A stretch of DNA of 64,000 nucleotides from Amphibalanus amphitrite (GCF_019059575.1 NW_024881703.1:772137-836136), one strand, 5' to 3'. Numbered from the stretch's first letter, positions 43,562 through 56,483 are shown. Numbers and translations: made by a program. Notes: a model not told the origin generated them from the letters alone.

Positions 43562-43739
43562 AGCGTGCGCCGACGCTGAGCAGCGGCATTCGCCGCCCGA
43601 GCAGCGCTACCCCGCTCATTACGCGGCATGGATATATAATTTAGATGGGGAAAAAGATGGGGACACGTACTCCCCCCCATCGGGTTCAAAGGGACCCTCG
43701 GGTCCGAGGGGCCCTGCGGCGCCATTTGACCGCTGAGAG

Positions 43740-44690
43740 TTAACGATGGCCATATTTCTACTCAGAAGGGCCCCATGGGGCTCGTTAGAGCACCTCATGG
43801 ACCCTAAATAGCCACACTAAGATCTCCATAAGGGCCCCACGCCGGCTTCTGAGGGCCTTTTGCAGACTTAAAGGGCCCCTCGGTGGTCTCCAAAGGCCCG
43901 TTACTGGCCTCTGAGAGTTCTTACCGGCCTATGAGGGGCCAGTTCTAGGGGCATTTCCTGCCTGTGATGGTCACACACTTATTTTTCTGCGGGCCCCATA
44001 ACGGCAACTGTGGGGGCCCTCATCGGCGCCTATGAGGGCCCACACCGGTGCCTCTGAGCGTTTCACACCCCCAACTCCGAGTGCCTACACCAGTGCCTAT
44101 TAAAGCCCTATATCGGCGGCTCTGAGGACCCAACCAACACCTGCGCATCTAAAGGCCACCCACTGGTGACTTGAGGGCCCCACACCGGTGACTCTGAGCC
44201 CTGAGGGCCCCACCGGCGTCTGACAGTACCATGCCGGTCTCCAAGGACCCCACAGGACTTCTTCTGCCGGCCTAAGGGCCCCTTGCCGATCACTGAGAAC
44301 CCCCTGCCGCCTTGTAGAGGGTTCGCGTCAGCAGCTCAAAAGACCCCACACCCGTCTGTAACGGCTCCACCACACCAGCGTCTATGAGGGCCCACAGCAA
44401 CGCCTGTAAGGACCCTCACCGGCGCCTCTGAGAGAATCACACTAGCACCTCAGCGCCCACACCGGCACCTGCATAGTGCATGGCGGCCCCACACCATGAT
44501 CAGTGCCTCTAAAGGCCCCTTACCGGCGGCTCTGAGGGCCCTTACGCCGGTGATTCTGAGGATGCTACCGATAACTGAAGGCACCACATAAGCCCTTAGT
44601 GTCGCTGAGCTTTAATCCCATACCGGCCCTCCGAGGGCGCCACGTCAGTGCACTCATTGCCCCACACCCCTCCATCTCACCCGGAGCGGG
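43740..44690. repeat. GGCC-rich array, inverted orientation
   Basis: Units such as GAGGGCCCCACACCGGTGCC and TCTGAGGGCC are the complement of the array at 7295-20625. It is about 950 bp, degenerate and non-coding. Confidence 0.7.
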
Positions 44691-46032
44691 TAAACTGTGT
44701 TATACCTATAGCAACGATTTTACCACCGTTGTACGTTATGTATTTCTCAAAGCTGACTCAAGCTGGTACAGTATAAAATCTGGCCTGCCAAACTTATGGC
44801 CAAGGTCAGGCCCAAATCAAAGCGGGATGACAATAGCAGATGTTGTCAAATCGACATTGTATCAGCAGAAACCATTCAGATGGCAAGGAAAATGCCGTGT
44901 GTTGATGTTTAGATGCATAAAAGAAACAAGAAGGAAAGAAGTCCGGAAAAGGGAGGAAAGATCTTTTCTCGCTGCCTCAATGTTGAGGGGGCGCCGCCCC
45001 CTCGGCTCCCAAGTTGGGGGACAAGCGCCCCCGCTGCCCCCCCTGTTCCCGGGTCTATGACGCGCCACGTGCGGTGGTTCGCAAGAACGCATGGTGGCCA
45101 TCATACCGCAAAACTTTTACGTCCAAGTGACATTCAGTAAAGAAGACCGCTTGTCAATCGGATGTCCCGTTCCTAAGATATTAGCTTTTGAAGAGCGTCC
45201 TCACGGCCGGCCTGCCGGCCGCTCATACTCAGGATTTTCCCTTAATTCAGTATGAACTTGCTCGCTCGCTGCGCTCGCTCGCTCGTAATGACCATGCATC
45301 GCCTGGTGAGTGGTCAGTGCCCTGCCTACCGACAATCCAAGTTTCAGAGAAATCGGCCCCATGACATCTAAGTTATTGCTGTTTCAAAGTTATGTTATTT
45401 GCTGTCGAGTGTTTATGTTAACTGTTTTCGAATTCCCCTAGGCGAGAGGTGGATTGCGGCCTTGCTGTGCTGGCTATCATATGGGCGATAAGCCATCGAT
45501 CGGATTTTGCCGGAAAATACGTCTAACGTTAAATAGTATAACGTCACGTTCCGCCACCTCGTGAATCTATGTATAGCACACTCTTAGCAATTGCCGGCCG
45601 GCCGGATGCTACCTTTGGACAAAGGCGAGCGAAAAAGATCGACACTGACCAGTCGCGAACTCCCCGCCTCCGGATTTCCAGCCGGACACCCAATTCACCC
45701 GGCCACGCGGCCAGTGGACGAGCGGCGAGTATTACGCGTGTTGAAAGCACACGGTGGTCTCGTGCTATGTTCAAAAAGATGTTTACAGTGAGGGTCGAAC
45801 TTAGAAAAAACGAACTGTATTTCCCACTATAAGTATTTCCGTCATCCGGCCGCCGCGTTCAATGCCCGCCGCCGTTACGACGGAAAACGTGCGTCAAAAA
45901 CGGTACAATCATTGCGCTGTTTCTTAGAGCCCTTGTTGACTTTTTGAAAATATTTTGGGTGTGTAGTGATCAGAAAAGAATGCTCTTTCAATCAATGGTA
46001 GATTTATAGACATAGGTCTATGTTAACAGTAC
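44691..46032. other. No gene recognised; CACGTG-family fragment inside
   Basis: At 45205-45420 the phrase GGCCGGCCTGCCGGCCGCTC, ATACTCAGGATTTTCCC and CGCTCGCTGCGCTCGCTCGC match the right margin of the CACGTG-rich repeat at 4740-5640. The rest is anonymous. Short frames such as 44599-45060 look accidental. Confidence 0.45.
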
Positions 46033-46040
46033 ATTATGAC

Positions 46041-46630
46041 CAGTGGCGCGGGAACCGGGGGGGCTGGGGGGGGGGGGGGGGCTGAGCCCCTCCAACTTTT
46101 CGGCTGGGGGGGCTCGTAATGTATTTGAGCCTCCCAGCTGGAGGAATCGAAATAGGAAATCTACCAACATAATTTCATAGATTCATACATAGGCGCGGGA
46201 ACCGGGGGAGGGGGCAGTGGGGGGAAGCTTGCCCCCACTACTCTGCGGCCGTGGGGGCGGTGCCCCACAACTTTTCATGAGAGCAGGAACCGTTGGGCAG
46301 CTTGTCCCCCCCCCCAAATTAGGGGTTGTGGTTCACAAAGGAAGAAAGCATATAAGTGAAAAATCCACCTCTTTCACTGGCTCGACAACTCATTTGGCAG
46401 ATTAAAACCTTTATTCCAAAACGCTGCCAAAACGGTAGTTTCTTCACTCAGCTGAGACGGAATACCACACTTTTTTTGCAAATATTTTCGTTTTTTTTTT
46501 CGTTGAAAAGGCCAAGGTCTGAAAAATAAGTGGCCTAAAACCGGTGAGAAAACTAGATTTTAGGGGTACCCTAGGTTGATCTCTATTATGGTTCAGCCCC
46601 CCCAGTCTGGAAGAAGTTCCCGCGCCACTG
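46041..46630. mobile_element. hAT-like MITE with 8-bp target duplication
   Basis: Both ends read CAGTGGCGCGGGAAC (15 bp, perfect inversion). The 8-bp word ATTATGAC occurs exactly at both flanks (46033-46040 and 46631-46638). Length 590 bp, no coding region. GCGCGGGAACCGGGGG recurs inside at about 46195, which suggests one copy inserted into or duplicated within another. Related sequence forms part of the repeats at 58854 and 62673. Confidence 0.85.
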
Positions 46631-46638
46631 ATTATGAC

Positions 46639-47564
46639 GGTGTAAAGATGATCATACCGCATAAACGTAAAACTTGCAAATTGTAAGCGCTTAATTATAA
46701 AGATGTGCGAGTGAATGGCCGAAAATCTATGTTTTCTGAACAGGTCCGATCCTATTGTAGTCCGTGGACCGTGAACTGCATCCCGTGTTGATCAAATGCA
46801 CCGTTTTCAAATGCCAATGCATTTCCTGAAAAGTATAAAAAACGGCCCATTTTTCAAGTTTATAGGCCATTTATTTGCGTGTGGTGAGTGTTTTACAAAA
46901 CTATGTGTTGCATACGCTAGGTCTGTTTTCGCTCTGTCGATCGGTGGTAACCCCGTGTCGCTGTGACTCTCCGTTGCCGAGATATACGCAAAAGAGTCGA
47001 ACCATTTTTTCGGACGGTGGCCGTTTTCCGCGCGTAATGTTAAACCAATGGCGATCGTACCTCTTTTTTAAGACGCTGCCGACGACGTCCCCGTCGGCGG
47101 ATGGCAACCAAATTTTGATACCATGGTTCGATTCACCTAAAAAACGCCCTCAAAATTTCATGCCGCTACGCTGCACCGTTCCGGCGCTAGACACGCAAAT
47201 AGCGATGACAGCTTTCGGCTGTGACCGACAACTTCAAATTCATAATATAGGGGGATAGGGGGACTAGATGGCCATGTTTGCGCAATAACTGTATAGATTC
47301 GATAGATATTGTTAAAGGGAGATAATGAGCTTCCTTTTTTCTTAAATAAAATTTATTCGACATCCATGCTATTTTTACTGTGGTTTCTATAAAATATGAA
47401 AATTTCCTAGCACATTTTCGTATGTGAAAAATGATTTTTATTTTTGCAAAAAGAAGCAGTACTTGCAGTACTTGCAACCCAAATAGCAAAATATGTGTTT
47501 GACGAACAATTTCCCATCGAAAATAATTGTTATTCATCGATTCCTTATCGATGAATGACATGCA
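46639..47564. other. No gene recognised
   Basis: Anonymous sequence. The phrase ACTAGATGGCCATGTTTGCG at 47264 is repeated at 48730. A plus-strand frame at 46875-47258 resembles nothing known. Confidence 0.3.
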
Positions 47565-47818
47565 TTTTACTCGATTTTACAACACATTTCTTGAAATGCC
47601 TGTAAACGGTGAAAATTCGACATTTGACCTGAACTGTGACGTCATCGGTTTGACCTAGGTCAATGAAATTGAGCCAAAAGGTATTTCCTCGTTGGGGCCA
47701 TCCAACACCGTTTGCTGCTTGTCGTTATTTTGCGTGGTTCTCGAGATCTTAGGGGGGGGGGGGGGCAAAATGCTCCCCCCATGGGACATATGCTCGGGAG
47801 ACCATAACGGGGCGCGGG
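47565..47818. mobile_element. piggyBac-like right-end fragment (CCCGCGC subfamily)
   Basis: It ends GGGGCGCGGG before TTAA (47819-47822). The body matches the right end of 7673-8866, including TGACGTCATCGGT (47638-47650) and the poly-G/poly-C hairpin at 47751-47780. No left end is nearby. Confidence 0.6.
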
Positions 47819-47822
47819 TTAA

Positions 47823-50411
47823 ATGACAGAACTGTTCCCAAGAAATAACATTACAGTCGTCTCCCGGCTTCCGCTAAAACTTTGGACGACTACCTATGAA
47901 TCGGCACGCTGCCGGCTCACCCCGCCCGCTGGCTACGGGTGGCCTTGACCGTTCAATGCCGATTGGCCAACGGCCGAGGTCGTGCGCTGGTCAGCAGGCA
48001 GAGAGGACGGGACGCGGTACTGCACATTGTGAGTGACCTCTGACCTTTCCCCGTCCCCTGACGGCATGCCGTGTCGCCGGCCCAGGCGATAGAATCCGGT
48101 TTTAGCCTCTACGCAGGCTGCCACTCTAACCCTTCCCTCCCCACTTTACTATGTGCCGTAGTACGCGCTCGCGAGTAACTGGGCGGAGCAAATGGTCACC
48201 GATACAGAGGCGGAACTGGTTGCCCTCCCGCTCGCCGAGCGACCTACCGCTAAAACGCAGTTCACACTTGCCCGTAAGGTCTGCCGGTGACGGGCCCGAC
48301 ACCGTCAAAACGGCCGAATCTGACGGAGCGACGGCCGTCAGGTCGACGGGCATGTGTGAACCGGCAGCGTTTGACGGCCGGCAACAGCTGACTGCGCCGG
48401 CGCCGGACCTGACGGCCGTCGCTTTGGAAAGTTCAGCAATGTTCAACTTTTGACGGTGACGGGCCCGTCGGTTTGGATGTCTGCATGTTGGAGGAAGAGG
48501 AAAAGGAACGTTCTCATGCAGCATCAAGCTTATATGCATTTTTAAGAGCATTTATACCATTTTCCATCCATTTGTTGAGATGAAAGTGTTTATTACAGCA
48601 CGATATCTTGAGATTCGATCCCTGATTTAAATCAGCGAACCTATGTGTCTTTTATTTAAATAAATTTGCAGCAATATTTGGCATAAAAATGTAAATGCTT
48701 GGTATTTTATATCTGTAATTCAAAGAATACTAGATGGCCATGTTTGCGCGATAACTGTATGGTATTTAATTGATTTTACGGGTTCTGTAATGTGTACCAA
48801 GTTTGAGAGATATTGGCCCAGCCGTTCTTGAGATAGGAAACTGCTCCTTTCCAGGTGTGCACGTGCATTAGCATTTAGCACCCTACATATGGTAATGTGT
48901 CGTTCGATATGTGCCCGTTGACAGTCCCAAAATTCAGCACAATAGGCTCGGTAGCGGCTGAGTTATTGCAAGAATAAATTTATCTGACTTACTGGCGAAT
49001 TCCCCTGGCGAGAGGTGCCTTCCGCTACCGTTTGTTGTCAAAGGTTCAATGGCCTGCCTGGGCCTGCCTGCCGAAGCCACCGATCCGATTTCGTCGGAAA
49101 ATACGCGTAACGTTATCAAAACACGGTCGCATGCTTGAGTCATTTTCATTAAAGTTTATTGACTTTTCGATAATATTTTGGGTGGATATTGGTCAGAAAA
49201 GAATGCTCTTTCCGAATATGTAGGTTTCAAAACGATTGATCATCGTTTTCAATACGTTTTGATGTTGTAAAGGACAACGCACTCCGCGCGAATCAAATTT
49301 TCAAATTAATTTTTCATTATTAAGGAAATGGTACGGATCATCAGTTTTTGTTTGCTATTCTCTGATTACACATTCATTTGTCTGCAAAATGGTACCACAC
49401 CGATTTCATTCCGTCAAGCCGTTTTCCAGCGGCATCGATTTTCCCGTCACAATGCACGAAATCGGTCATTTTTTGACAACCGGGGGTGCTGTCTTGCACG
49501 TGGCGCGTGCTACACTATGAAACCATATCAATACGCTAGGCCCATCCCTCCTCTATCCAGTGGTGGCAACCCCACCTCGCTACGGCAATCTGTCGCCGAG
49601 TTTTGGGACCGGGAAGTGGGCGCCGCAGGCCGGTTTTCGCCCGATCTTCGATTTGACCGTTTCCCGTGTTAACCCTATGGCGCACGCGAGCGCGTGCTGA
49701 CGGCGCACCCCTGGTCCGATCACGCCCAAATTTTAATACAAAGGCCGCCCACGCCCACAGATTCGGCATGCCAAATTTCACGCCGATACGCGGCGCCGTT
49801 CCGGCGCAATAAGACACATAAGACATGACGGATGGATGGAGATCGTACAGACATGTTATAATTCATAATATAGATTTTTTACCTCTCGGCCTCTACCCTC
49901 CCCCATCCCCTTCCCCCATCTGCGTCAATCTCGAAAATGGTGCGCCATTTCTGTCACAATATATGGCAGCCAATGGGAGCTTAGATTTCGACAGGAGGAG
50001 GAGTGGTCGAAGTGATCCTATTTAAATAATCCTACCCGATTATATCCTAGCCGTAAGTACTTCCATGCAATGAAAAAAGGGACATTGTGAAAATCCGACT
50101 GGAAGTGGATGGATTGATTGGGTTGAATCGAATGAAAGACATACTGAGGTAGCCTGAGGACGCGAAAAGTGGCGCATGTTGCTGGTTGCACGCTGCATGA
50201 ACCTACACAAGAAGCAAAAGCAAGGCTGTATATGAAAGCTAAAAGTGCTTGCTGGTGCTGTCTGCTGAATGCTGGTGCACTTGCATGAATTGGGATTGTG
50301 AAGGCAAGCTTTTCACTGACTGTATGACTGTATGATCCGCACTTGCACTGTACCGACCTATATGAAGTTGAGGTCTGTGTGTGAGTTGTAAGTGTTCATT
50401 CTAATATTGAT
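47823..50411. other. No gene recognised; small inverted repeat and CACGTG-family remnant
   Basis: GACGGGCCCG words with TGACGGT on either side (about 48285-48312 and 48445-48470) form an imperfect inverted repeat about 160 bp apart, possibly a small MITE. 48780-49180 resembles diverged CACGTG-family sequence ('accaagtttgagagatattggcccagccg' region). The 50050-50411 part may be the 5' leader of the LINE that follows. Confidence 0.35.
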
Positions 50412-51663
50412 ATGGGCGTCTCGCCAACAAACTCAAAGAAAATCCCTACGCTGAAACAAACAACTCTGAGACCAAAGAATAAAAGGGAAATGAACAAAGC
50501 CGACAAAGGTCACCCGAAAGGCGAACTCAGGGGTAAAGTGCAAAGATCAGTAGAGACTAAAAGTCTGACTCCAAAAGAAAAACAGATAGGCAGGTTGGAC
50601 TTGAGTGCATATGAACCATTCGAGCCAGGACACAGGTCATCTGTAGATCTCAGTAAGGAGGAAACATGTAAAGGAGCACCGGGTGTGACATGTGGTTTAC
50701 CGGTTGGAGATGATGATGAGGGTGTTGCATGTGACTTGTGTCACAGATGGTATCACGGAACATGTCAGGGGGTGACATCTGAGGCATATGAAGCACTGCA
50801 GGAGCACCAAGATACACTAGCCTGGATCTGCAAAGAATGCAAGGTCAAGATAAGACTAGACAAAAACAAAGAAAAAGAAATGAAGAAACTGGAGGAAAAA
50901 ATAGATGCTCTTACAGACACCATCAAAGATCAAATGAGAGTCATAAAAAAACTGCGGATGATCATGAACAAGTCCTTGTACAGCTAGGTGAGCTGCAAGG
51001 AAGGAACCTGAATACTCTACACGAACAAAATGAAACAATCATCAACAAGGTTGAGAGCCTGGCAGTGAGCAGCATCGGAGAAGTAAGAGATTCGGAGAAG
51101 ATGTATGCTGATGCGGCTAAACAAACATGTGAAAACATGTAGAAAAGGTAGTGAGCACACTTGACTTGAGACTTGATGTCATACCAAAAGTTGACAAGAT
51201 AGTAGAAGATATCAAGAAAGTGATGAAAACAAAGGATACGGAAGACAGAGCAACCAACATACTCATCCATAACGTGCCCGAAAGTCGATCTGAGAACGGT
51301 GAACAACAAAGAGAAGATGACCTGAAAAAGGTCAAGAACATCACAGAAGCACTAGGAGTAGCAAACATAAGCATAAAAAGTATCCTAAGACTCAGACGAC
51401 ACTCAAGAAAGTCAGACACAGCGGCGAGAGGATCAGACCAAACTGAATCTCGGGAAAACAAACAAAATAAACCCAGAATCATGCTGCTGAAACTAGGCAC
51501 AAAAGAAGAAGCTGAAGCCCTATACAAAAGAAGATTTGATTTGAAAAGAAAGGGAATCGAAAACACATACATATCGAGAGACCTCGACCCAGAACAACGG
51601 GAAAAACAAAGAAAACTACGCGAAGAATGGAACAAGAAAGGCAGAGAAACCCACGTAATCTAG
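50412..51663 (+). pseudogene. LINE ORF1 with PHD finger and L1-ORF1-like domain, broken
   Basis: An ATG at 50412 opens a frame with a basic N-terminus, then a PHD-type zinc finger at about 50667-50842 (C-D-L-C-H-R-W-Y-H-G-T-C, then W-I-C-K-E-C) and a coiled coil. A frame change near 50960 and a second near 51140 (after C-E-N) lead to 51151-51663, which resembles the L1 ORF1/transposase-22 fold (N-I-L-I-H-N-V-P-E-S, K-R-K-G-I-E-N-T-Y-I-S-R-D-L). The combination of PHD finger, coiled coil and RNA-binding domain is typical of nucleic-acid-binding ORF1 proteins. It is inactive as it stands. Confidence 0.7.
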
Positions 51664-51773
51664 CATGGTAAGGTGGTAGAACGGAAGGGAAAGAAGTCTG
51701 TGAAGTAAGGAAGAAAAAGAAGCAGAGTGAACTTGAAGAAACGACTGCTAAAGGTAGTATACTTGTCATCCAA

Positions 51774-53731
51774 CTTTTGAACATTCAAGGGCTAACCAGA
51801 GCTAAGCTAAGCAGATAGAAATTATAGACATGGTCAGTCAAAAGGCAACCCTGTTGTGTTTGACAGAGACTCAACTTAGGCATGACAAGCTTATATGGCC
51901 AGATGGCATAGAAAAGATCGAAAAAATGAGAAATCAGCAAGACAAAAAAGGGGATGGTCTACTAATGATATACAGGAAAGACTCCTGGTTTGAGGTAGAG
52001 AAGATGGAGATAAAAAATGTGGATATCCTGTACGGGAAGATTAAGGCAAACAGCCTCAAGATTCACCTGATTCTGGTGTACTTTTCAATTATAAAAACAA
52101 TGGATGACAAGATACGCAACCAATAAATGAAAAAAGGAAATCGAAGGAATTCTGGAAGGAGTCCAGGAAAAAAGTGAAGCAGCCATCGTACTTGGAGACT
52201 TCAATGGACATATTGACCTCTTGGGATATCAGAAAGAAGATGAAAATGGACGCATCATACTGAATTGGATTGATAACCTTAACATGACCCTATTAAACCT
52301 GGACAGAGCATGTCAAGGTATGTTTACATGGTCGAGACAAGATCAAAAAAGTGTTATCGACTATGTCCTTTCAAACAAAGAATGCTATAGATATTTTCAA
52401 GGGATGCATGTGGATGAGGGAAAGGAAATAACTGATGTATCCGACCATAATGTGGTTACAACTACTTTAATGCTACCACATGTTGACAACAACTTCAAAA
52501 AGGATAAAGTAATAAGAGAGAGAGCTACATGAAAACGGACCAAAAGTCCATGCAGAAATTCGGAGAAGAGATGAATAGATGGCTGAGGACAACAGAAGTC
52601 CAAAAATTTGAAGTGCTTAACAGCATGATGAAAGAGGTAGCAGAGACTCTACTTGTAGCTGTCTACAAAAGGAGATTGAGTAGACAATATTCAAGGAAAG
52701 AGCCACCATGGATTACGGAAGCTATCAGAGAAGCAATAAAGAAAAGAAAGGACCTGAACCGCATGAAAAGAAATGCAATAGATGATGCTGAAAAAGCCAC
52801 CCTTGAACAAAAGTACAAAGAGCAAAAACAGAAGACACAGCGCCTGATTAAAGAAGCAATAACAGTGACAGAAAAAAGATAACAAATGAAATTCGAAGCA
52901 GTGAAAACAAAAGTAAATCGCTATGGGAAAATATAGACAAACTCAGGAAGAAAGAGCGTACCAAAGAAGAAGTACATACGTCTATGTATATGACGAAAAT
53001 GCCAAAATCCTCGACCACCTTGAGAAGAAAGAAAAACTTATCAGCTACTGGACCAGCATATACCAGCAGCATAATAACGATATTGACGAGCATTGGAATG
53101 AAGAAGAAAGACGAAGTTATCTATGTGAACATATGTGAACATAGGCATCTATGTGAACATATGGACATGGCCATGTACATCAACAATGCCACGTTGAACC
53201 AATGGAAGATCCTCAGCCTGATGGAGCGCAGGTGAGGGTTATAATAAATAAAACGAAAACAAAAACCACTCCTGGACCAGACGGGCTGAAGAACGCCTTA
53301 AAACAAAGGCCTTAAAGTGCTAACAACATGTATGCAAAACGAACTGACATCTGACACGAAGCCGGATTCATGGAAAGGATCACATACAAAGATGATACCT
53401 AAAACAAGCAAACCAACAGCACGGCAACTACGACCAATAGCACTGACCAACGCATCATATAAGATATATATGAGCATGATCAAAAACGAAATCGAAGAAC
53501 ATCTACTGGTGAACGGAGCCTTAATGGAAACTCAAGCAGGCTTTACTGCTGGAGGACGTGTTGAGGACAATCTCTTTCTTCTAAGCTACTGCGTCGAACA
53601 AACTTATAAAAGAAAGAGACCGCTATATGTGACCGCCATTGATTTTGAAAAAAGCCTTTGATTCAGTCAAGAGAGGCCCAATGATCAAAGTCATGCAAAG
53701 ATATAAGATCCATCCCGATATCATCTCATCG
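51774..53731 (+). pseudogene. LINE ORF2 (endonuclease-RT), frameshifted and 3'-truncated
   Basis: It begins L-L-N-I-Q-G-L-T at 51776 and meets a stop near 51816. Endonuclease pieces follow: C-L-T-E-T-Q (51850), V-L-G-D-F-N-G-H (52190), V-I-D-Y-V-L-S (52355) and V-S-D-H-N-V-V (52437). The linker is W-I-T-E-A-I-R-E-A-I-K-K-R. RT pieces: R-Q-L-R-P-I-A-L-T-N (53420), T-Q-A-G-F-T-A-G-G-R (53530) and A-I-D-F-E-K (first catalytic Asp, 53640). At least four frame changes. The rest of the RT, including the Y-x-D-D box, is missing because a CACAGTG-ended element begins at 53732. It is a different LINE lineage from the one at 23985. Confidence 0.75.
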
Positions 53732-54340
53732 CACAGTGGGGATTTTTCCGATCTAGCGCCTATTAATTCAAAAAATATTTTTTGGATTTTTGTTTATTTT
53801 TTGTGTCAGTAGGGCTAAGAAATGTCTGAATTTTTCATATATGGCATTGTTTTATCTGTATGTCCACAGCAAAACTAGGAAAAATGCGCCCAAAGTTCAC
53901 ACTCATGCGTGATTACTCAATGGGCTCAGCAAGGCCCGAAAGTATAGCTCAATTTCATTGTCCTGTCCTGTTGGTTTTAATCTTGCGAGGTCTTAAAGTT
54001 GCATATCGTCTGAAAGGCACCTTTATTAGGAATGGAATGGCAAACAGAAATTATGCCACAACCTTACTAAGGTCACAAAAATGCCCTTTACAAAAAACCC
54101 TTACAGACACCATATTGAAGGAATGGTATTCTAAATAAATGTAGGAAATCAACAATGTTCTCCACACTTTTCCACTCCGAAATATATCCTATCGAATTCG
54201 CCACTTTCTTCTGCACAAGACAACGCCTAGTTTGGCTGCCGAAACTTGCCTGAACACGGAATATTCACATTAGAGTATCTTAACACCCCACTCGAGGAGC
54301 GCTAGGGCAAACAGCACGATATAGGTATGTTCCGGACACA
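53732..54340. mobile_element. CACAGTG-ended fragment (Transib-like?)
   Basis: It starts CACAGTGGGGATTTTTCCG and continues ATCTAGCGCC, echoing the CACAGTGGG..TTCTAGCGC end at 35397. It joins directly to the broken LINE RT. The preceding five bases are CATCG. A 92-codon plus-strand frame (53860-54138) resembles nothing known. No partner end was found, so it is called from one end only. Confidence 0.35.
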
Positions 54341-54369
54341 GTGGCGGATCCAAGGGGGGGTCACATGGG
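54341..54369. mobile_element. hAT-like left end
   Basis: CAGTGGCGGATCCAAGGGGG is the start typical of hAT-like MITEs. It leads straight into the 20-bp minisatellite. A decayed inverse (GGGCTCCGCCAC) occurs at 62438-62449 at the far edge of the second minisatellite block, so the two may have bounded one element. Confidence 0.35.
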
Positions 54370-54404
54370 TCATGCCCCTCCCCTTGAGGCCCGGGGGCCC
54401 AAAG

Positions 54405-55380
54405 ACCTGCTAGGGGCACCACCGGCCTATCAGGGGTATCACAGTCCTGACAGGGGCACCACAGGACCGCCAGGGGCACCACCGGCCTAGCAGGGACACC
54501 ACGGGCCTGGTGCCCCTGGGCCCTGACAGGACTGTAACGCCCCTGACAAGCCTGAAGTGTCCCCGGCAGGCACGTGGTACCCCTGACAGGCCTGAGGCGC
54601 CCCTGCAAGGCCGGTGGTGCCCCTGACAGGCCTGTGGTGTCCATGGCAGGCCTGTGGTGCCCTTGCTAGGCCTCTGGTGCCCCTGACAGGCTTGTAATGC
54701 CCCTGGAAGGACTGTGGTGCCCCTGGGCCCTGACAAGCCTTAGGTGCCCCTGACAGGCCAGTGGTGCCCTTGCTAGGCCTGTGGTGCCCCTGGCAGGCCT
54801 CTGGTGCCCCTGACAGGCTTGCGGTGCCCTTGGAAGGACTGTGGTGTCCCTGGGCCCTGACAAGCCTGAGGTGCCCCTGACAGGCCCGTGGTGCCCTTGT
54901 TAGGCCTGTGGTGCCCCTGGCAGGCCTCTGGTGCCCTTGCTAGGCCGCTGGTGCCCCTGGCAGGCCTCTGGTGCCCTTGCTAGGCCGCTGGTGCCCCTGG
55001 CAGGCCTCTGGTGCCCTTGCTAGGCCGCTGGTACCCCTGCGCCCGGAGAGGAGTGGTGCCCCTGAAAAGTCTGAAGTGCCCCTCGGCAGGCCCGTGGTGC
55101 CCCTGACAGGCCCAATGTGCCTCTGCGAGGCCGGTGGTGCCCCTGGCAGACCTCTGGTGCCCCTGGCAGGTCTGTGGCGCCCCTGGCAGACCTGTGTTGA
55201 CTGGTGTCCCTGCTAGGTCGCTGGTGCCCCTCACAGACCTGTGGTGCCCCTGGGCCTTGACAAGCCTGAGATGCCTGGCTATGACAGGCTCGTGGTGCCC
55301 CTGATAGACCAGTGGTGCCCTTGCTAGGCCTGTAGTGCCCCTGGCAGGCCTCTGGTGCCCCTGCTACCCCTGCGCCCGGC
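54405..55380. repeat. 20-bp GC-rich minisatellite, block 1
   Basis: The basic unit GGTGCCCCTGGCAGGCCT(C/G)T repeats dozens of times with variation. A 40-bp dimer is exact three times at 54923-55040. All frames of both strands stay open for long stretches, which gives repetitive Gly/Ala/Pro/Gln-rich peptides with no sign of being real proteins. Confidence 0.85.
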
Positions 55381-55381
55381 A

Positions 55382-55690
55382 GACTTGTAAACGACTCAAA
55401 ATGTTTTTGAGTCGATTCTTTGTTTGAGCCTGGAAATTTGAATCGATTCAGCATACGACTCATGATGTTAAATTTAATTGATTCGAATCAACTCATGACT
55501 CATCAAGTTCCTCGATAAAATGATTCGAATCAACTCATGACTCGAGCAACTAGCCAAGGGAATGATTCGAATCAACTCATGACTCACACATTTTGATGAA
55601 TCGATTCAAATCAACTCATGACTCACACGACATTTTTATTGAACTTATTTCATTCAACCCATGACTCACTATAGGCATTTGTTGATTATG
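55382..55690. repeat. GATTCGAATCAACTCATGACTC repeat element, copy 1
   Basis: It starts ACTTGTAAACGACTC and contains four to five copies of GATTCGAATCAACTCATGAC separated by 25-40 bp. ATGACTCA, the AP-1-type site, occurs repeatedly. Copy 2 at 61797-62017 is complete with inverted ends. Here the right end is missing. Confidence 0.65.
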
Positions 55691-56481
55691 TGACTCAAAG
55701 CTATGATAAAATGAATATGCCGCATACCACCATTGTATTAAGCAGCATAGTAGCCTTGACCAAAGATTCAAGCAGCTACCTACCTACCTAGTAGGACTAG
55801 GTAAATAGGTACCTACCTTACACCTACCGATCTTCAACACTCAACAGTCAACAGTGCAATGTCAGATAAATTTGTAAGTAACTCTGAGAGACAATTATAA
55901 TATAAGTAAGGACTAAGGAGTAGCATAGTAACCTATCTCCTATTATTACCTAGAAAGTCTTATTTGAAAATTCAAAAGCACAAGTTCCGAGGGGCATTCA
56001 TGTTTTTTTTAAATCAAACTTTTTCTACATGGTAATGAGACAAATGTTACTACTTCTTACTTATCAGATAAAATTATTCAAACAGTACAACCTCAAAAAT
56101 AGGATTAATCCCACCTGTGAAATATCCAGCATCAGCAGGGACTCCATGGGCCACTAGGAGGCCATGACCTTGCATGAGTGGCTCAGGCCTCAGAATCAGA
56201 TATGATCTTGAGTTGAGACTCATTGAAAGTAGTTAATGTTGATGTAGGTATACAATATACATTCTCCAAACGGCACCTCGATAGGCGTTATCACAAGTGT
56301 ATTCGCGGCCATTGGGGCTACGTAAGAAAAGAAAAAACCAACTGGCCCCAAGAACTTTAAATTATCAGTTAGCATGCACCTTTTCCTTGATGTGTAGAGA
56401 ATTTACCATTATTTGTTACAGAAAATTGCATTTTAATTCTTCCATTTATGCTTTTTTCATCGTTTGCACAATATGTTCTTT
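55691..56481. other. No gene recognised
   Basis: AT-rich, with CTACCTACCTAC-type microrepeats around 55775-55820. No open frame of interest. Confidence 0.35.
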
Positions 56482-56483
56482 TA

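Noticed and set aside
48126-48551. Paired plus/minus frames of 100-141 codons
   Set aside because: They arise from GC-rich, palindromic ACGGCCGT-type text and resemble no protein family.
54270-55463. Several long open frames on both strands
   Set aside because: They read the 20-bp minisatellite in every frame and show only repeat-derived peptides, with no conserved domain.
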